DNA from: Camellia lanceoleosa
Lineage: Eukaryota; Streptophyta; Magnoliopsida; Ericales; Theaceae
Assembly (NCBI GenBank): GCA_025200525.1
Contig: CM045758.1
Coordinates: 167,302,261-167,366,260, forward strand
Direction of reading: 5' to 3'
Length of the DNA stretch: 64,000 nt
Numbering within the stretch: position 1 is the first letter of the stretch; each line of letters opens with the position of its first letter. Below the pieces are notes generated by a model. It made no database searches. It was not told the origin of the DNA and worked only from the letters and a program-made list of their open reading frames with translations. Below, piece after piece: positions 46,429 through 57,763 of the stretch. Both the position numbers and the translations under genes were made by a program.

Positions 46429-48817
46429 TGTAACAACCCTCGTACTGATTACCGTTAAACCACTGAATTATATACTGATTACCATTAAACTGAACTGCTA
46501 ATGACTGATAAGTGAACTGGATGAACTACTGAACAAACTGAATGAAACTGAAACTGAAACTGAATAAGTTTGTCTCTTGAATTGCGTGTTGCATCTGTTT
46601 GAGCGTATGATTATCTGTTTGCATTTTATGTTTAAACTGCTAATTGAAGGCCTTATCGGCGGCCGATTTAGAAACCGTTTGATGTTTTGTAATCAGCATA
46701 ATATTTGTGATTTAATGATATCTTTATCTGAAAATTGATTAGGAATGATTAAATTAGATTAAAAGAGTTAATTATGAACTTAGACGTATTTACCGAATTG
46801 CCATGGCTAGTGGACAACTTGTTTGTCATTATACTTAAGTCTATACACTTAGATAGACATTTGATCAGCCATTTCTTTCACACCCTAACCGACCAAACAA
46901 GTGAGCATAGAGAGGGAGAGAGTTCATCTTGGGAGAAATTGAATTCATCTTGGAAATTGGCTAAGAATTGAAGTGTAACTTGGCCCAATCTAGCTTCCCA
47001 CCTTGAATCAACACTTAGGTAAGTGAATACATCATCTTCTTGCCATCTTGGAGCTTCATTTTGCATGATTCATGCATCATTGTAGAGCTAAGACGTGATT
47101 TTGCTCATATATGTTGAATTGAAGATCAATTCATGCATGCATGTTGAATTTGTTGACTTTTGAAGTTGAATTCTTGGCTAATTAGTACATGCAAGCTCAT
47201 AGTCATATTAAGTCCATGATTTCATCTCATTTGCCAACTATGGAGCCCTTTGGAGCAAGATTTAAAGCTTGAAATTGGTTTAAAGATCATGCATGTCATG
47301 TTTTGAAAGTGTTCTTGAAAACGGTTTGAAATTGAGTTTGAGTTAAACACCCTTGGGCCTTGATTTCTTAAATTGAGTTTTAAAACTTGTTATTCTATGT
47401 GTTTGAAAGAGTTTTCCAGAAAATGGGCCCAAGAGGATCGAATTTGGAGCATCAAAACTTGGTTTGAAACTCAGAGGTCGAATCTGGATTTTCCAGATTT
47501 TGGACGTCCGCTCGAGCGAGGGAAGTGCCGCTCGAGCGGGGAATTCATGCTCCCAGTATTTTCTTGCATTGTTTCTGATCCGCTCGGCGGATTTTAACGC
47601 CGGCGGAAAATCGCACATCCAAAGATTTTTGCACCTTTCATCATCCGCCGGCGGCGGAATGTACGCTCGAGCGTGGGCCTTTGTGTGCTTGTCCGCCGAG
47701 CCGAAACCTACGCCGGCGGAGGCCTGTTCATCGAAAATTGCGAGTTGCTTCCTAAGTGCATTTTTGCATCCTCATCGCATCCTAGGCATTCTTAGGCCTA
47801 GTTTAAAGCATCTTAATGAGGATTTAGACATAGAACCACACCGAGGAGATTTAGGGATTTAATTATCATCCTTTCGGCTGTAAACTTAGTGTGTGTTCTA
47901 TTCTGCATCGCTTAGGGTTGACTCTGGGATGCGCTCTAGCTACCGATAGCCCAATCAATTGTGAGTAATGCAGTGTGTAAAGATATGTTCAAAATGGTTA
48001 TATTTTGATTCTTGAATCGAATCATTTATTGAACTGATATTGTTTATTGAATGAATGTATGTCCTCAGATTTCGAATCAGACAGTGGCATCCTTAGCACC
48101 CATCGTTATTGATCGTACAGAGCTCATCGGTTTCCCTGTGGAACCATCTTGATTGATGGCCATCATTATTGTTGGGATCATAAGGCTCGGTCCTTTTGGA
48201 CCCTCATGTTTATAGGCTAATGGATGTACCACATATGGTGATTGATTGAAATATTGATTGACCGAAATCTTGAAAGATTGAAAAATCAGATAATGAATTG
48301 ATTTCATTATCAGAAGGACATTCATTCATAACCTCTTTACACGTTATGTTATTCACTGGGCTTTAGCTCACTGTTTATATATATATATGTAGGTGCTCAG
48401 CCGCCAGACCGAAGCTAGGAGCGTGGGATTGGTCCCCAGTTTTGTCAGCCAGCCTGCGTGCCTCACTGTGAGGTTCCGAGACGCCATGCCATGGCTTGGG
48501 GTGTTTTTTGTTTCCCCCACCTGTCTCCCTACCGTATTGTATCTTTTGTATAGACTGTTTGACTGCATCATATCGAGGATTGAGTCCGCATCTTGTATGT
48601 CAGTAAATGATTGTATAGATCAGACTTGGTTTGGAATGTAGAATGCATAAAAATGTTTTTGACATACAGATTTTCACAGCTCAGTGGACACTAGTTACTT
48701 ACTGTTTTGGCTTCCGCCAGCCCTCGATTGATCAGACATCGTTTCAGAGGCCTTGGTAATCTCGGATTCTTGGCGATTCTGATGCTAAACCCATAGGGCC
48801 GGGTTTGGGTCGTGACA
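46429..48817 (+). repeat. 3' LTR of the Tekay-like element
   Basis: 2389 bp. Nearly identical to the 5' LTR over the first roughly 1.15 kb, then shows dense small differences at about 47585-48330 and 48565-48770, with a nearly clean block between. Three of the six CTCGAG sites are altered. Confidence 0.95.
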
Positions 48818-48822
48818 GGCTT

Positions 48823-50375
48823 ATAAGGAAATAAGCAATTGGACAAATGACAAGTTTCAAATATCGATATTACTCATAGTGATCGGTTGGTTGGTTTACC
48901 CTAGAGCTCGACCCTACACATTCCATGAACACAAAAGGGTCACAAACAACTCAATCCGTTCTAAATTCACATTTTCCTCTTTAGGCTTAATTCTTATCTC
49001 TTTAACTCAATTACAATGCTCAATGCATGCCTAAGAGTACTTGGAAGTGAAAAAGAACAAAAAATGAAACATAGAATGTCTTTTCAAAATTTCAGAAAAT
49101 AGGGTCCCCACTTGAGCGTGGACTCCTCTGCTCGAGCGAACCCTTGAGGCCTGCAAAAGTGCTGGATGCATCAAAATTACGCTCGAGCGTGAAGTCTGGC
49201 GCTCGAGCTGAAGGTCTGTCTACATTGCTCCCCGCTCGAGCGTAAACTTCCCCGTTCGAGCGGATATCTAAGTTTGCAAAAATACTGGGAACACGGAATT
49301 CACGCTCGAGCGGCGATTTCCCCGCTCGAGCGGACATCAAATTTTCTGGGTTTTCCAGAACATGTTCTTGAGCTTCAATTCGATGTTCAAAGGTTCCAAA
49401 TGCATGATTTTGGCTCAAACTTCACATATATATATATATTCTAACATGGTATAAACACCAAATTACAACACAATGAAGCTCAATTTCACAATTTAATCAT
49501 ATGCATGTCTCAAATTAACTCAAACTCATCACCAACACACTAGATTCAAACATGCAAGACTCAAACTCCCATGATTTGCACTTGCATGTGAAATATACAC
49601 AATATTCTCAACTTAATTGGTGAAGAAGTGATCAAATACATGGTCATTAATCAAAACTCAACATGGATCATACACATTGTGATCAAATATGGAAATTCAT
49701 AGTAATTTCCTACATGCATGCATCTATTGACTTTAAATTCAACAAATACAACTCAATTTCCTCATAATCAAACTAATTCATGTTCTTGACCATTAATCAA
49801 ACTTGAATTTACAATTTACAACATTAAACTCATGAATTCCCTTACCTAGGAGCTCAATCTTCCAAACTATAGAAAATTCTTGAGTTTAATCTTCAAATTC
49901 CCCAACCTTGAGCCAAGATTACACAATTCTCTCCCTCTCTCTCTCTCTATAACCGGGCCTCTCTCTTCCTTGGGTTCAAAATCAGCCAAAATGAAGCTAA
50001 AGAGAGAATTTGAGGGTGTAGTGCCTCATTACAACAAATCCTACTAATGCCAATATAATAATAATAATAAAGTAATTGAGCAATAATTCATCAATTTAAT
50101 CAATTTAATTCGATCCGAAACAGTTTTCAATTAAATTTCACCATAGGCTCTAAAAATTATGCCAATCACAATGGCATAGTCAATTTCGGATTCTGTGGTC
50201 GATAAGGCTTTCAATTTAATTTCCAAAGCAGATAATCGAACAGATATTCCTATGGTGAACAGATAGAAATTCAAAACCACATATATTCACATAATTGGCA
50301 CACAAAATCATATCAGACACATAATCAAATTCATAATAATGACCAATTAGTATAATACGGAACATGGTTATCATA
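48823..50375 (-). repeat. Solo LTR, second part
   Basis: Continuation of the minus-strand LTR after the nested element. Holds six CTCGAG sites between 49131 and 49329, a CT run (49931-49948) and an ATA tract (50056-50070). No coding. Confidence 0.8.
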
Positions 50376-50380
50376 AAAGT

Positions 50381-50617
50381 GTTTTAGCGACAAAATGGAT
50401 TAGTCACAGTAATGATATATTTAGCGACCAAAAATTTAGTTGGCAAATTCAACTTTTCCCAACCAATAAAAATTTTGGTTGCGAATTACTTTTGCCGACC
50501 CTCAATTGGCGACCAAAGTAGCGACCAAAAAAATTAGTCGCGGATAATTTTTGCCGACTAAAAATGGGCTTTTAGCGACCAATTTTTTAGTCGGCAAATG
50601 TGTTATTTCTTGTAGTG
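50381..50617. repeat. CACTA right subterminal repeats, outer part
   Basis: 'ttagcgaccaaa...tagtcggcaaa' motifs leading to the terminal CTTGTAGTG at 50617. Confidence 0.85.
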
Positions 50618-52839
50618 AAGATTTTAATTCGATTTTATCAGAGATGTCATTAAGAACATGAAAGATTATTGAGTAATAGAACTTATTATTATAGTCCATA
50701 TTAGTATATATACTCGCCCCCTCTATGTCAAAATTGTGGGACCAATCGATATGATTTTTTTATGGATGGTTTACAAATAGGCCATATTTGTTTCGCAATT
50801 TGAGTGGTCGGATTAGATTATCATGGTTGTGGATTCCATCTATAGTATGTTTGATAGTGAAATGGAGACGAATTGATAGTCCAAAGAGCTTAATAATCCC
50901 CCTCAGTAGGGGATTAGCTTGATTGAGTTTTGGGTGAGATTAGAAAAATAGTGAAAGGATTGAATCTATTTTATATAAAAATTTTATTTTTTTACCTAGT
51001 ACACTTGTTTGTTTTAATATTTGTTTTATTTTTTAATATAAAAATAATTTATTTATTTATTTTGTATAAAAATAAGTTTGCATTCCCATTACTAACCATA
51101 TTTATAGAATTTATCACAAATTCTATTTCAGGAATTTGATTGTTCAACTTATAAAATATATATATATATATATATATTTGATCGTTCATGCCATTCAATA
51201 TATATATACATATTAGATTTATCGATAAGATATGAAATTTGGATCTTGGCACCCACTCACTAGAATCCCAAAAATGTAGTTAATACTGAAGATAATCTTG
51301 ATTCTTCAAATAAAAAAAAATCCTCTTTGTTTCACTAAGTTCATAGTTTGGCTAATGGAAAGTTAGAAATTCTCACTACTTTCAAAGAAAATTAGAAAAT
51401 TAAAAATCTTCTTTGTTTGGGACGTTTTGAAAAGAAATTGATTTTTTTCTATTTTTTTAATTTATTTTAAAATGTATAAAAAATAAAAAATAATACAATT
51501 TAAAATAAATTAAAAATTAAAATATGACTTTTAACCTACCTCGTAAAAGCAGTTCATAGTTTGGCGAGTGTTTTCTGACATAAACTAAAGTGAAAAAATG
51601 CTTATAATTAATATAATAAAGTCCACAATTAGATAAGTCAAACTCAGGTAGCTATTTCCAATTTAAAAAAAAAAAAACTCGGGTACCTATATTTGCGTAA
51701 TAAAAGTATAGAGTGATCAATTTCATTGTACTTTATTTTATTTAATGATATTTTGAATCAAACGAAAGATTCAAAGTTCAAACTTGTTGGTTTTAATAGT
51801 TTATGGGGGGTTGAGCCAGCCAACGCTGAACTGAGATTTTGAATGAATAGATTATAAATATATTTTTTAAGATTTATTTAAAGTATGAATTATTTTTTAT
51901 GATTTAAAAAATATAAATATTTTATTATTAAAATTTTTTATTTAATAAAATTAATTAAAAAAATAAAATTCATAATTACTCTTTCATACAATAATAAAAT
52001 TATCTAAATTATTAATTAAAATATATTTCTAAAATCATTAAAAATTATTAATAACCTTGTTGATTTATTAATAAAAGAGCGATTCGTTATAAAATTAAAA
52101 ACTTCAGGAATGGAATGGAATTTTTAAAACTACAGGAGTAATTTGTATTTTAATAAAATCTCAAGGGTGTATTTATAATTTATCCATTTTGAATTATAGG
52201 ACTTAGGCCCGTTTGGCATTTAGTTAAAAGGGTAAATTACATTGATACCAGATTTCTGTTTAATACAGATCCTCTTTTACATTTGAAAAATTACATTCCC
52301 GTCTCTAAGATTTGTAATCTCGTTATAAATTGCCTCTTGAATTGTTGATTTCATGCCTTAAAATTTTCTAAATGATCATCTTGTCATTTTTCCAGATATT
52401 TCTTATTCCTATCATCATTATTAAATTCTATAACTTTATATCATTAAATTATACCTAAACATATTTTTATTGAGTTATGATATAGAATTTTCAAACACAA
52501 TGATATAGCATAATGGTAACCTTTCACTTTAAAACAAAGCACTCATAAATATGATTTATATTTGTAACTATATCACTATCACAACATTTTTATAATATTT
52601 TTTTGTACAAATTTTTATGTTGAATATAATTTTTTTTTATTTCTACAATTATATATAGATTAGATTAATTTAATCTAGATACATTTAAAAAGTATAAAAT
52701 TTGTACGAGAAATTTTTTTAAAAAATCTATCGAATACAATAAAATAAAATAATGTATTGAATTTTTTACTTTTTGTATTTTTTTGCATTTGGTGAATTTA
52801 AAATATATATATATATTATATACTTCTAAAATCTATCTA
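50618..52839. other. Intergenic, AT-rich
   Basis: No gene seen. Includes the partial MITE at 50780-51090 and an (AT)n run (about 51153-51177). Confidence 0.55.
50780..51090. mobile_element. Partial MITE, family with 57764-58162
   Basis: Starts 'ggccatatttgtttcgc'. From 'aggggattagcttgattgag' (50911) to the 'aataatttatttatttattt' stretch it is the reverse complement of the copy at 57764-58162. The far inverted end is not recognisable. Confidence 0.6.
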
Positions 52840-53211
52840 TAGGAGTGTAAAAATAACCCGCAGTCCGTCGGCGGCCCGAAACCTCCCTACAGCCTGGGTG
52901 GGCCCTACCCGTTTAGGTTCGTTTGGGCCCGGGCTCGAGCTCAACCTGAGCTCCTAAGCCTGGGCCTAGGCCGTCATTTTGAAGCTCAGCCCGGCTTGAC
53001 CCGTGACCCAACCCATCGGTCCGCTTAAGGCCCAATCAAGGCTTGACCTGTCTCGTCCAAGCCCGAGGCTAGGCCCAGGCTCACTGGCCCATCCAAGGCC
53101 CGAACACCCCTGGGCCTGGGCCTATTTTTTTTTGCCCATGAGCCGACCCAAATTTTGGCAGGAGCTCGCTAGGCTTGACATGGGCTGGGTCGGGCCAAAT
53201 TTACACCCCTA
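52840..53211. mobile_element. GC-rich hAT-like MITE
   Basis: Ends TAGGAGTGTAAA and, inverted, TAGGGGTGTAAA, flanked by TCTATCTA (52832-52839) and TATATCTA (53212-53219), an 8-bp duplication with one mismatch. The interior is strikingly GC-rich, made of 'gggcc', 'ggcccggg' and 'aagcccgag' motifs, in sharp contrast to the AT-rich surroundings. No transposase. Confidence 0.78.
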
Positions 53212-53804
53212 TATATCTAGATTAGGTATATTTAAAAAATAAAAAATTGCTTAAAATATAAAAAAAATCCAGTAAAAATAAAAAAATATGAAAAATAAAT
53301 TAAAAAAACTCAATTTTTTTGTGTGATTTAAACCAAAGAAAATGATTTTTATTTTCCTTGAAATTACATGAACAAAATATCTATATTATTTTATTTTTTA
53401 TATGTATAAAGGATAAAGGGTAAATATATCATTTTAATTTGACAAAGGAATAAGTGTAATTTTTCAAAAGTGAGAGAAAATCTGTATTAAATAGTTTAAA
53501 ATAATTAAAAAGTCACTATAAATTATAACATTACTCTTTCTATTTTTTTATATCTTTTTATAAAAAAATAAAAAAAAAAAACTAAAATAATTAATTCCCA
53601 TAGAGTCTTAGGCCTTGTTTGGGAAGACTAAATAAAAGTTTTTTTTTTTTTTTTTTGAAAAAAAAAGGGTTGAAAAAATGGATGTTTTTGGGTTAACTTT
53701 TTTTTTTTTGGAAAAAAAATATAAAAAAAAAAAAAAAAATTTTTTTTTGAAGAAAAAAAAATTTTGAATGAGATGTGTATTTGTAATTTTTGAAATTTAT
53801 AAAT

Positions 53805-53855
<51 letters not shown>

Positions 53856-54110
53856 TTTATCCTATTAAATACAAGAGACTTCTCTTGTAGACATGAGATA
53901 CTGTTTTTGCCTTGTGAGGCCCATTATAGATGTCACTATGACGATTCGAGTCATGTAATTCTTACTTTACGGACTTGTGAGAAACTCATTTCTAATTCAA
54001 TTTCAAATTTTTAAAACACAATCAATGTATATTTCCCGGTACCCCAATACTATGCCTAACTTGTTGACTGATTTAGCAAAACTGTATTTGGATCTTATAA
54101 ATAAATTTAA
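53212..54110. other. Intergenic with long T and A tracts
   Basis: 'ggccttgtttgggaagacta' at 53612 starts a repeat also seen at 18492 in HMGR intron 1. It is followed by T/A homopolymers, including a T run of about 44 bases (53810-53853). No gene seen. Confidence 0.5.
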
Positions 54111-54123
54111 AAAAAAAAGGTTT

Positions 54124-54480
54124 AGGAGAACTTATATGTTTGTCCTATTAAATGGACTTATTCTTCAATAGATTCTGTCAGAATTAATGACAATTTTATT
54201 AAGTATTATTAAAGAAGTCATTAATTGTTAATTTTCAGGGATAATTTAAAATTGTCATAAAAAATGACACTAATTATAAATTTTAGTGACAGTTTAAAAA
54301 AAATATCACAAAAACCGTTACTAAGTTTCAACTTTCAGTGACAGTTTGAAATTTTCGTCATAAAAAAAGTTACTAATTGTAAGTTTAGCAACAATTTATA
54401 AAAATTGTGATAAAAAAAGTCATTAATTGTCAATTTTTAGTGACATATGTAAAAAATCATCATAAAAAATTATTTTCAAT
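54124..54480. repeat. Inverted-end sequence with 'gtcattaattgt' repeats (left)
   Basis: Starts 'gagaacttatatgtttgtcc' then 'tattaaatggacttattctt'. It continues into five or more copies of 'agtgacaatttaaaattgtc...aaaagtcattaattgt', 55-60 bp apart. The start and the repeat style recur inverted at 63670-63905. Confidence 0.55.
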
Positions 54481-55182
54481 GATTCTTTTATTAGAACTTG
54501 ATAGAAATTAAGTTTAACTATTATGACATATTAATAATTTATAAGACTTAAAAAACTAATCACAAAACTAGACATAGAATCTATGTAGATGGATATGTTT
54601 TTTTTTATAAGTACGTTTTATTAACAAATTTTATAAAAGTTTGTACATTCATATGTATCTCTCTCGCTCTTCTATTTCTTTTTCCCTCATAAATTTTTCC
54701 CCTAATCTAAAATTTAAACATAGCCAAAAGAAAATTTTCTTTTATAGGGACAAAAATCATGTAAAAAACAAAATTGTGTGTAATGGTTTCAATTTTCTAA
54801 ATTCAATTTTTTGAAAATTGATTATTTTTATTTTTTGTGTTTTTTTTAATTAATATTTTTAAAAATTTAAGTTTTTTTTTTTACTTTTTTAGATACACCT
54901 TACTTAGATGCATGTAACAAGTAAAATATTTGTAAAAAATATTTTAAAAAATTAATAAATACATAAGAATACGAAAAGTGTACTGAATTTTTAATTTTTT
55001 TGTATTTTTTATATTTAGTGAATTTTTTAAAAAATAAATTCACAAATATTATACTTTTTAAGTGTTTTTTTGTTATGTGTATCTAAAAATTAAAAAAAAA
55101 ATTATATAAAATATTAAAAAAATCAATGTAAATAAAAAAATATATGAAAAAAAATTTTAATTTTCTCAAAAGTGAATAGGAA
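54481..55182. other. Intergenic, AT-rich
   Basis: No gene or delimited element seen. Confidence 0.5.
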
Positions 55183-55426
55183 TGTTTGGTTTGAGTTTGG
55201 GAGATGAGTTTTAGAGATAAAAAGTACGAAAAGTTGTTTGGTTTGATTTTTTTCAAAAGATGTTTTGAAAAATTATTTTGAGAGAGAGTTTTGGAAAAAG
55301 TGATTGATTTGATGTGTATGAGAGAGAGATTTGTTTGGAAAACTTGTAAACCAAACAAGTTTTGGGAAATTTTTGAAAAATGTTTTTTCCCCCTAATTTC
55401 CCCTCCCAAATCCCCCTAATTTCAGA

Positions 55427-55471
<45 letters not shown>

Positions 55472-55943
55472 TCGTGCTAGGAAGAGGAGGAGCTCCGGCC
55501 TCCAGTCCTCGCAGTCGCAGCTCCGCCCGCCATCGTCGCAGCTCGGCGCCTCTGCCTCTGCCTCTGCCCGATCGTCGTCGTAGGTCGATCGTCGTCTCCG
55601 CCTCTGCCTCCTCCACCCCCGCTCCCCGCCTCCGCCTCCAGCCCAATTTATTAGCCCCCTCCAATCCCTCCTTCTTCCCTCTCTTCTGCTTCTTCTTTCT
55701 TCGTCTTCCTTCGTCTTCTTCCTTCTGCCTCTGATTTTCTAATTGAAAAAAAATAAAAATAAAAAATTAATCGACGAAACGACGTCGTTTTGTCGATTAG
55801 GGGGATTCGGGGGGCTCAATTCGAGCTCTCTAGCACTGTTCGAAATTTTTTTGAGAAAATTTGTTTGGTTTGATTACTTTTGAAAACTTATTTGTAAAGA
55901 ATTTTTCTCAAAATTTTTTGGGAAATACAAACCAAACAAGGCC
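55183..55943. mobile_element. MITE-like element with GA microsatellite
   Basis: 'aatgtttggtttgagtttgg' near 55186 is mirrored by 'caaaccaaacaaggcctt' at the right end. Inside lie a 42-bp (GA)n run (55428-55469), a CG-rich CT block (55490-55735) and the palindrome AAACGACGTCGTTT (55776). No recognised protein. Target duplication not found. Confidence 0.5.
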
Positions 55944-56104
55944 TTAAATCAAACAAGCTGTTCAGAAAAGATATGTATAGCTAAAATTGTCCTATGTATA
56001 AGGCTTCAATACAAATTAATACCTATTTATAAAGTGTACAACAGATTTGGTACAAAAACTTTGTCACCTTTTTTCATTCTTGAATTATTCCTATGTAATT
56101 GTAT

Positions 56105-56566
56105 GAACTGCGATTGGGACCTCGAATTTGAAGTCCCCCGAATGCCCCGAATTTCAACAGAAGACGAAGAAGAAGAAGGGGAAGGAGGGATGAGGGAGGA
56201 GGAGGAGGAGGAGGAGGAGGAGGAGGAGGGGGAGGAAGAAGGACTAGAGGGTGCCTAAAAAATGGAGGAAGAAGACGGAGGAAGAAGAGGCGGTGATCGG
56301 CGACGGAGGCGGAGGCGCGGCGACGCGATCGGCGACCGGCGACCTGTCTTCCCTCTCTCTCTCTTTCTCTCTTCTCTTTCTCTCCCTCTCCCTCTCCCTC
56401 TCTATCTCAGTTTCAGACCGAAAAAGAAGAAGAAAATGGAGGAAGAAGAAGAAAATGGCAGAAGAAAAGAAAAAAAAAAAAAAAAAAAATTGAATGGCTG
56501 AAACGACGTCGTTTCAGCCATTTGGGGGATTCGGGGGAGAAGGATTCAAGGTCCAAATCTTTTTCC
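56105..56566. mobile_element. Mutator-like MITE
   Basis: Flanked by GTAATTGTAT at 56095-56104 and 56567-56576, a perfect 9-10-bp duplication as expected for Mutator-like elements. Ends 'gaactgcgattgggacctcg' and, inverted, 'ggaaaaagatttggaccttg' continue as imperfect inverted repeats through 'tcccccgaat'. The interior holds GAGGAG repeats, a CT block, an A tract and the palindrome AAACGACGTCGTTT at 56501. The Glu/Lys-rich open frames inside are low-complexity. Confidence 0.78.
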
Positions 56567-56576
56567 GTAATTGTAT

Positions 56577-57763
56577 ATTTCAAATTTTATAACTTTTATA
56601 ATAAATTTTAGTTGTCAAAAATATTATTATTATATTTTTAGTGATGAAATTAGATATTTAGTAATTAATTATTATCTTTTTGAAATCAATTTTTTTTGTC
56701 TAAAAAAGTAAATTGTTTTGGCACCAAATAATTTTATTTCTGAAAGTACATTTATTAATAATATTTTTAAAATTGTCACTAATTTTTTTAAAACTTTTCA
56801 AGACGACCCTTGCAATGTTAAAAATTGTTCTCTTAATATTTTTTGCAACAATTTTTTTATTTTTAGAGATAAAAAATTGGAACCCTAATATATTAAATTT
56901 ATATTTTTTATCTTTAGTATTTTTTTAATATTACAATTATTTTGTTTTGTACTTTTTAAGTAGACACTTAAAAAATATAAATTTTGAGTAAAAATCATTA
57001 AATATAAAAAATATATATTTTTAGTATATATTAAAAAAATATAAATATTTCTTTCACAAATAAATTATTTTAAAAAAATAATATTAAAAATATTTTAATC
57101 CATCTTATTTAATAAACTGACTAATGCAACTTTTGAAAAAAAAAAAAAATCAAAATTATATGAAATTTTATAAGTACCCTTCTTCTACCCTTTTATTTGA
57201 TGTAGAACAAGCCACATATGGACTTTCAATCATTAATCCCATGACTAGATTTCTAATCTCCTGTGCTTTCGGCCATATGTGTTTAGCTTTTTGGAAAGGA
57301 GGATTGGATTAATAATTCGTAAAACTCACCTAAAGAGTATTTAGTTGGTGATATGAGTAAGGGGATTAACTATTCAATTGGATTGGTAATCCCCCATATG
57401 GTAGGACTAACAAAGCCATGAGAAGATTGGGATAAGAAATGGAGTGAGGAGGATGGTGAATTTTTAAATAATTTTTAAGCAAAAAAATATATTTTTTAGA
57501 ACCAAAAAAATTTATAATATTAAAAAAACACTAAAAATTAAAAAAATATTAATTTTATATATTAATATTATATGTAGTATTACTTTTCTGGTGATATACA
57601 AGTAAACACTTTTTATCCTATATTTCCAAGTTAATATTATTATACTAATAATTTCATCACTCAACCCTACCGTACTCTTAATCCCCTCCATCTTTTGAAG
57701 CCAAATAAACATAACCTTTGTTCCATTCTAATCCAACTAAGGAAGGGGATTGCTAATCCTTTT
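56577..57763. other. Intergenic, AT-rich
   Basis: No gene seen. 'gccacatatgg...taatccc' near 57210-57420 resembles pieces of the 57764 MITE family. Confidence 0.45.

Larger units (their letters stand above)
39319..48817 (+). mobile_element. Full-length Tekay/Del-like Gypsy retrotransposon
   Basis: 9.5 kb with 2.4-kb LTRs (39319-41728 and 46429-48817) flanked by a perfect GGCTT duplication at 39314-39318 and 48818-48822. It has a PBS right after the 5' LTR, gag, protease, RT, RNase H, integrase, chromodomain-like tail and a polypurine tract. It lies inside the solo LTR on the opposite strand. Reading frames are long but broken in the gag N-terminus, between gag and pol, and in the integrase. 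As read, it is not autonomous. Confidence 0.96.
38198..50375 (-). mobile_element. Solo LTR of a Tekay-like Gypsy element, itself interrupted
   Basis: On the minus strand the sequence runs from TATGATAACC (50375) to GGGGCGGGTTCGGGTCATGACA (38198 is its last base), the same terminal style as the LTRs at 39319 and 46429. It is flanked by a perfect AAAGT duplication at 38193-38197 and 50376-50380. Without the inner 9.5-kb element it is about 2.67 kb. No internal region or second LTR remains, so it most likely arose by recombination between the two LTRs. The first base pair is TA rather than TG. Confidence 0.82.
26364..50617. mobile_element. CACTA element with captured host gene fragments, split by nested retroelements
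   Basis: Left end CACTACAAGAATTTG at 26364; right end, on the minus strand, CACTACAAGAAATAA ending at 50617. Flanks are AGG and AAG, a 3-bp duplication with one difference. Subterminal 'TTTGGCGACCAAA'-type repeats fill 26380-27010 on the left, and 37996-38197 plus 50381-50617 on the right. Removing the insertions at 29400-37440 and 38198-50375 leaves about 4.0 kb. The interior carries a prohibitin pseudogene, an isolated exon-like piece and an SF3B2-like exon, so it is a gene-capturing (Pack-CACTA-like) non-autonomous element. No transposase recognised. Confidence 0.8.

Noticed and set aside
55380..56501. Arg/Ser- and Glu/Lys-rich open frames
   Set aside because: Generated by GA, CT and GAGGAG simple repeats inside MITE-like elements.
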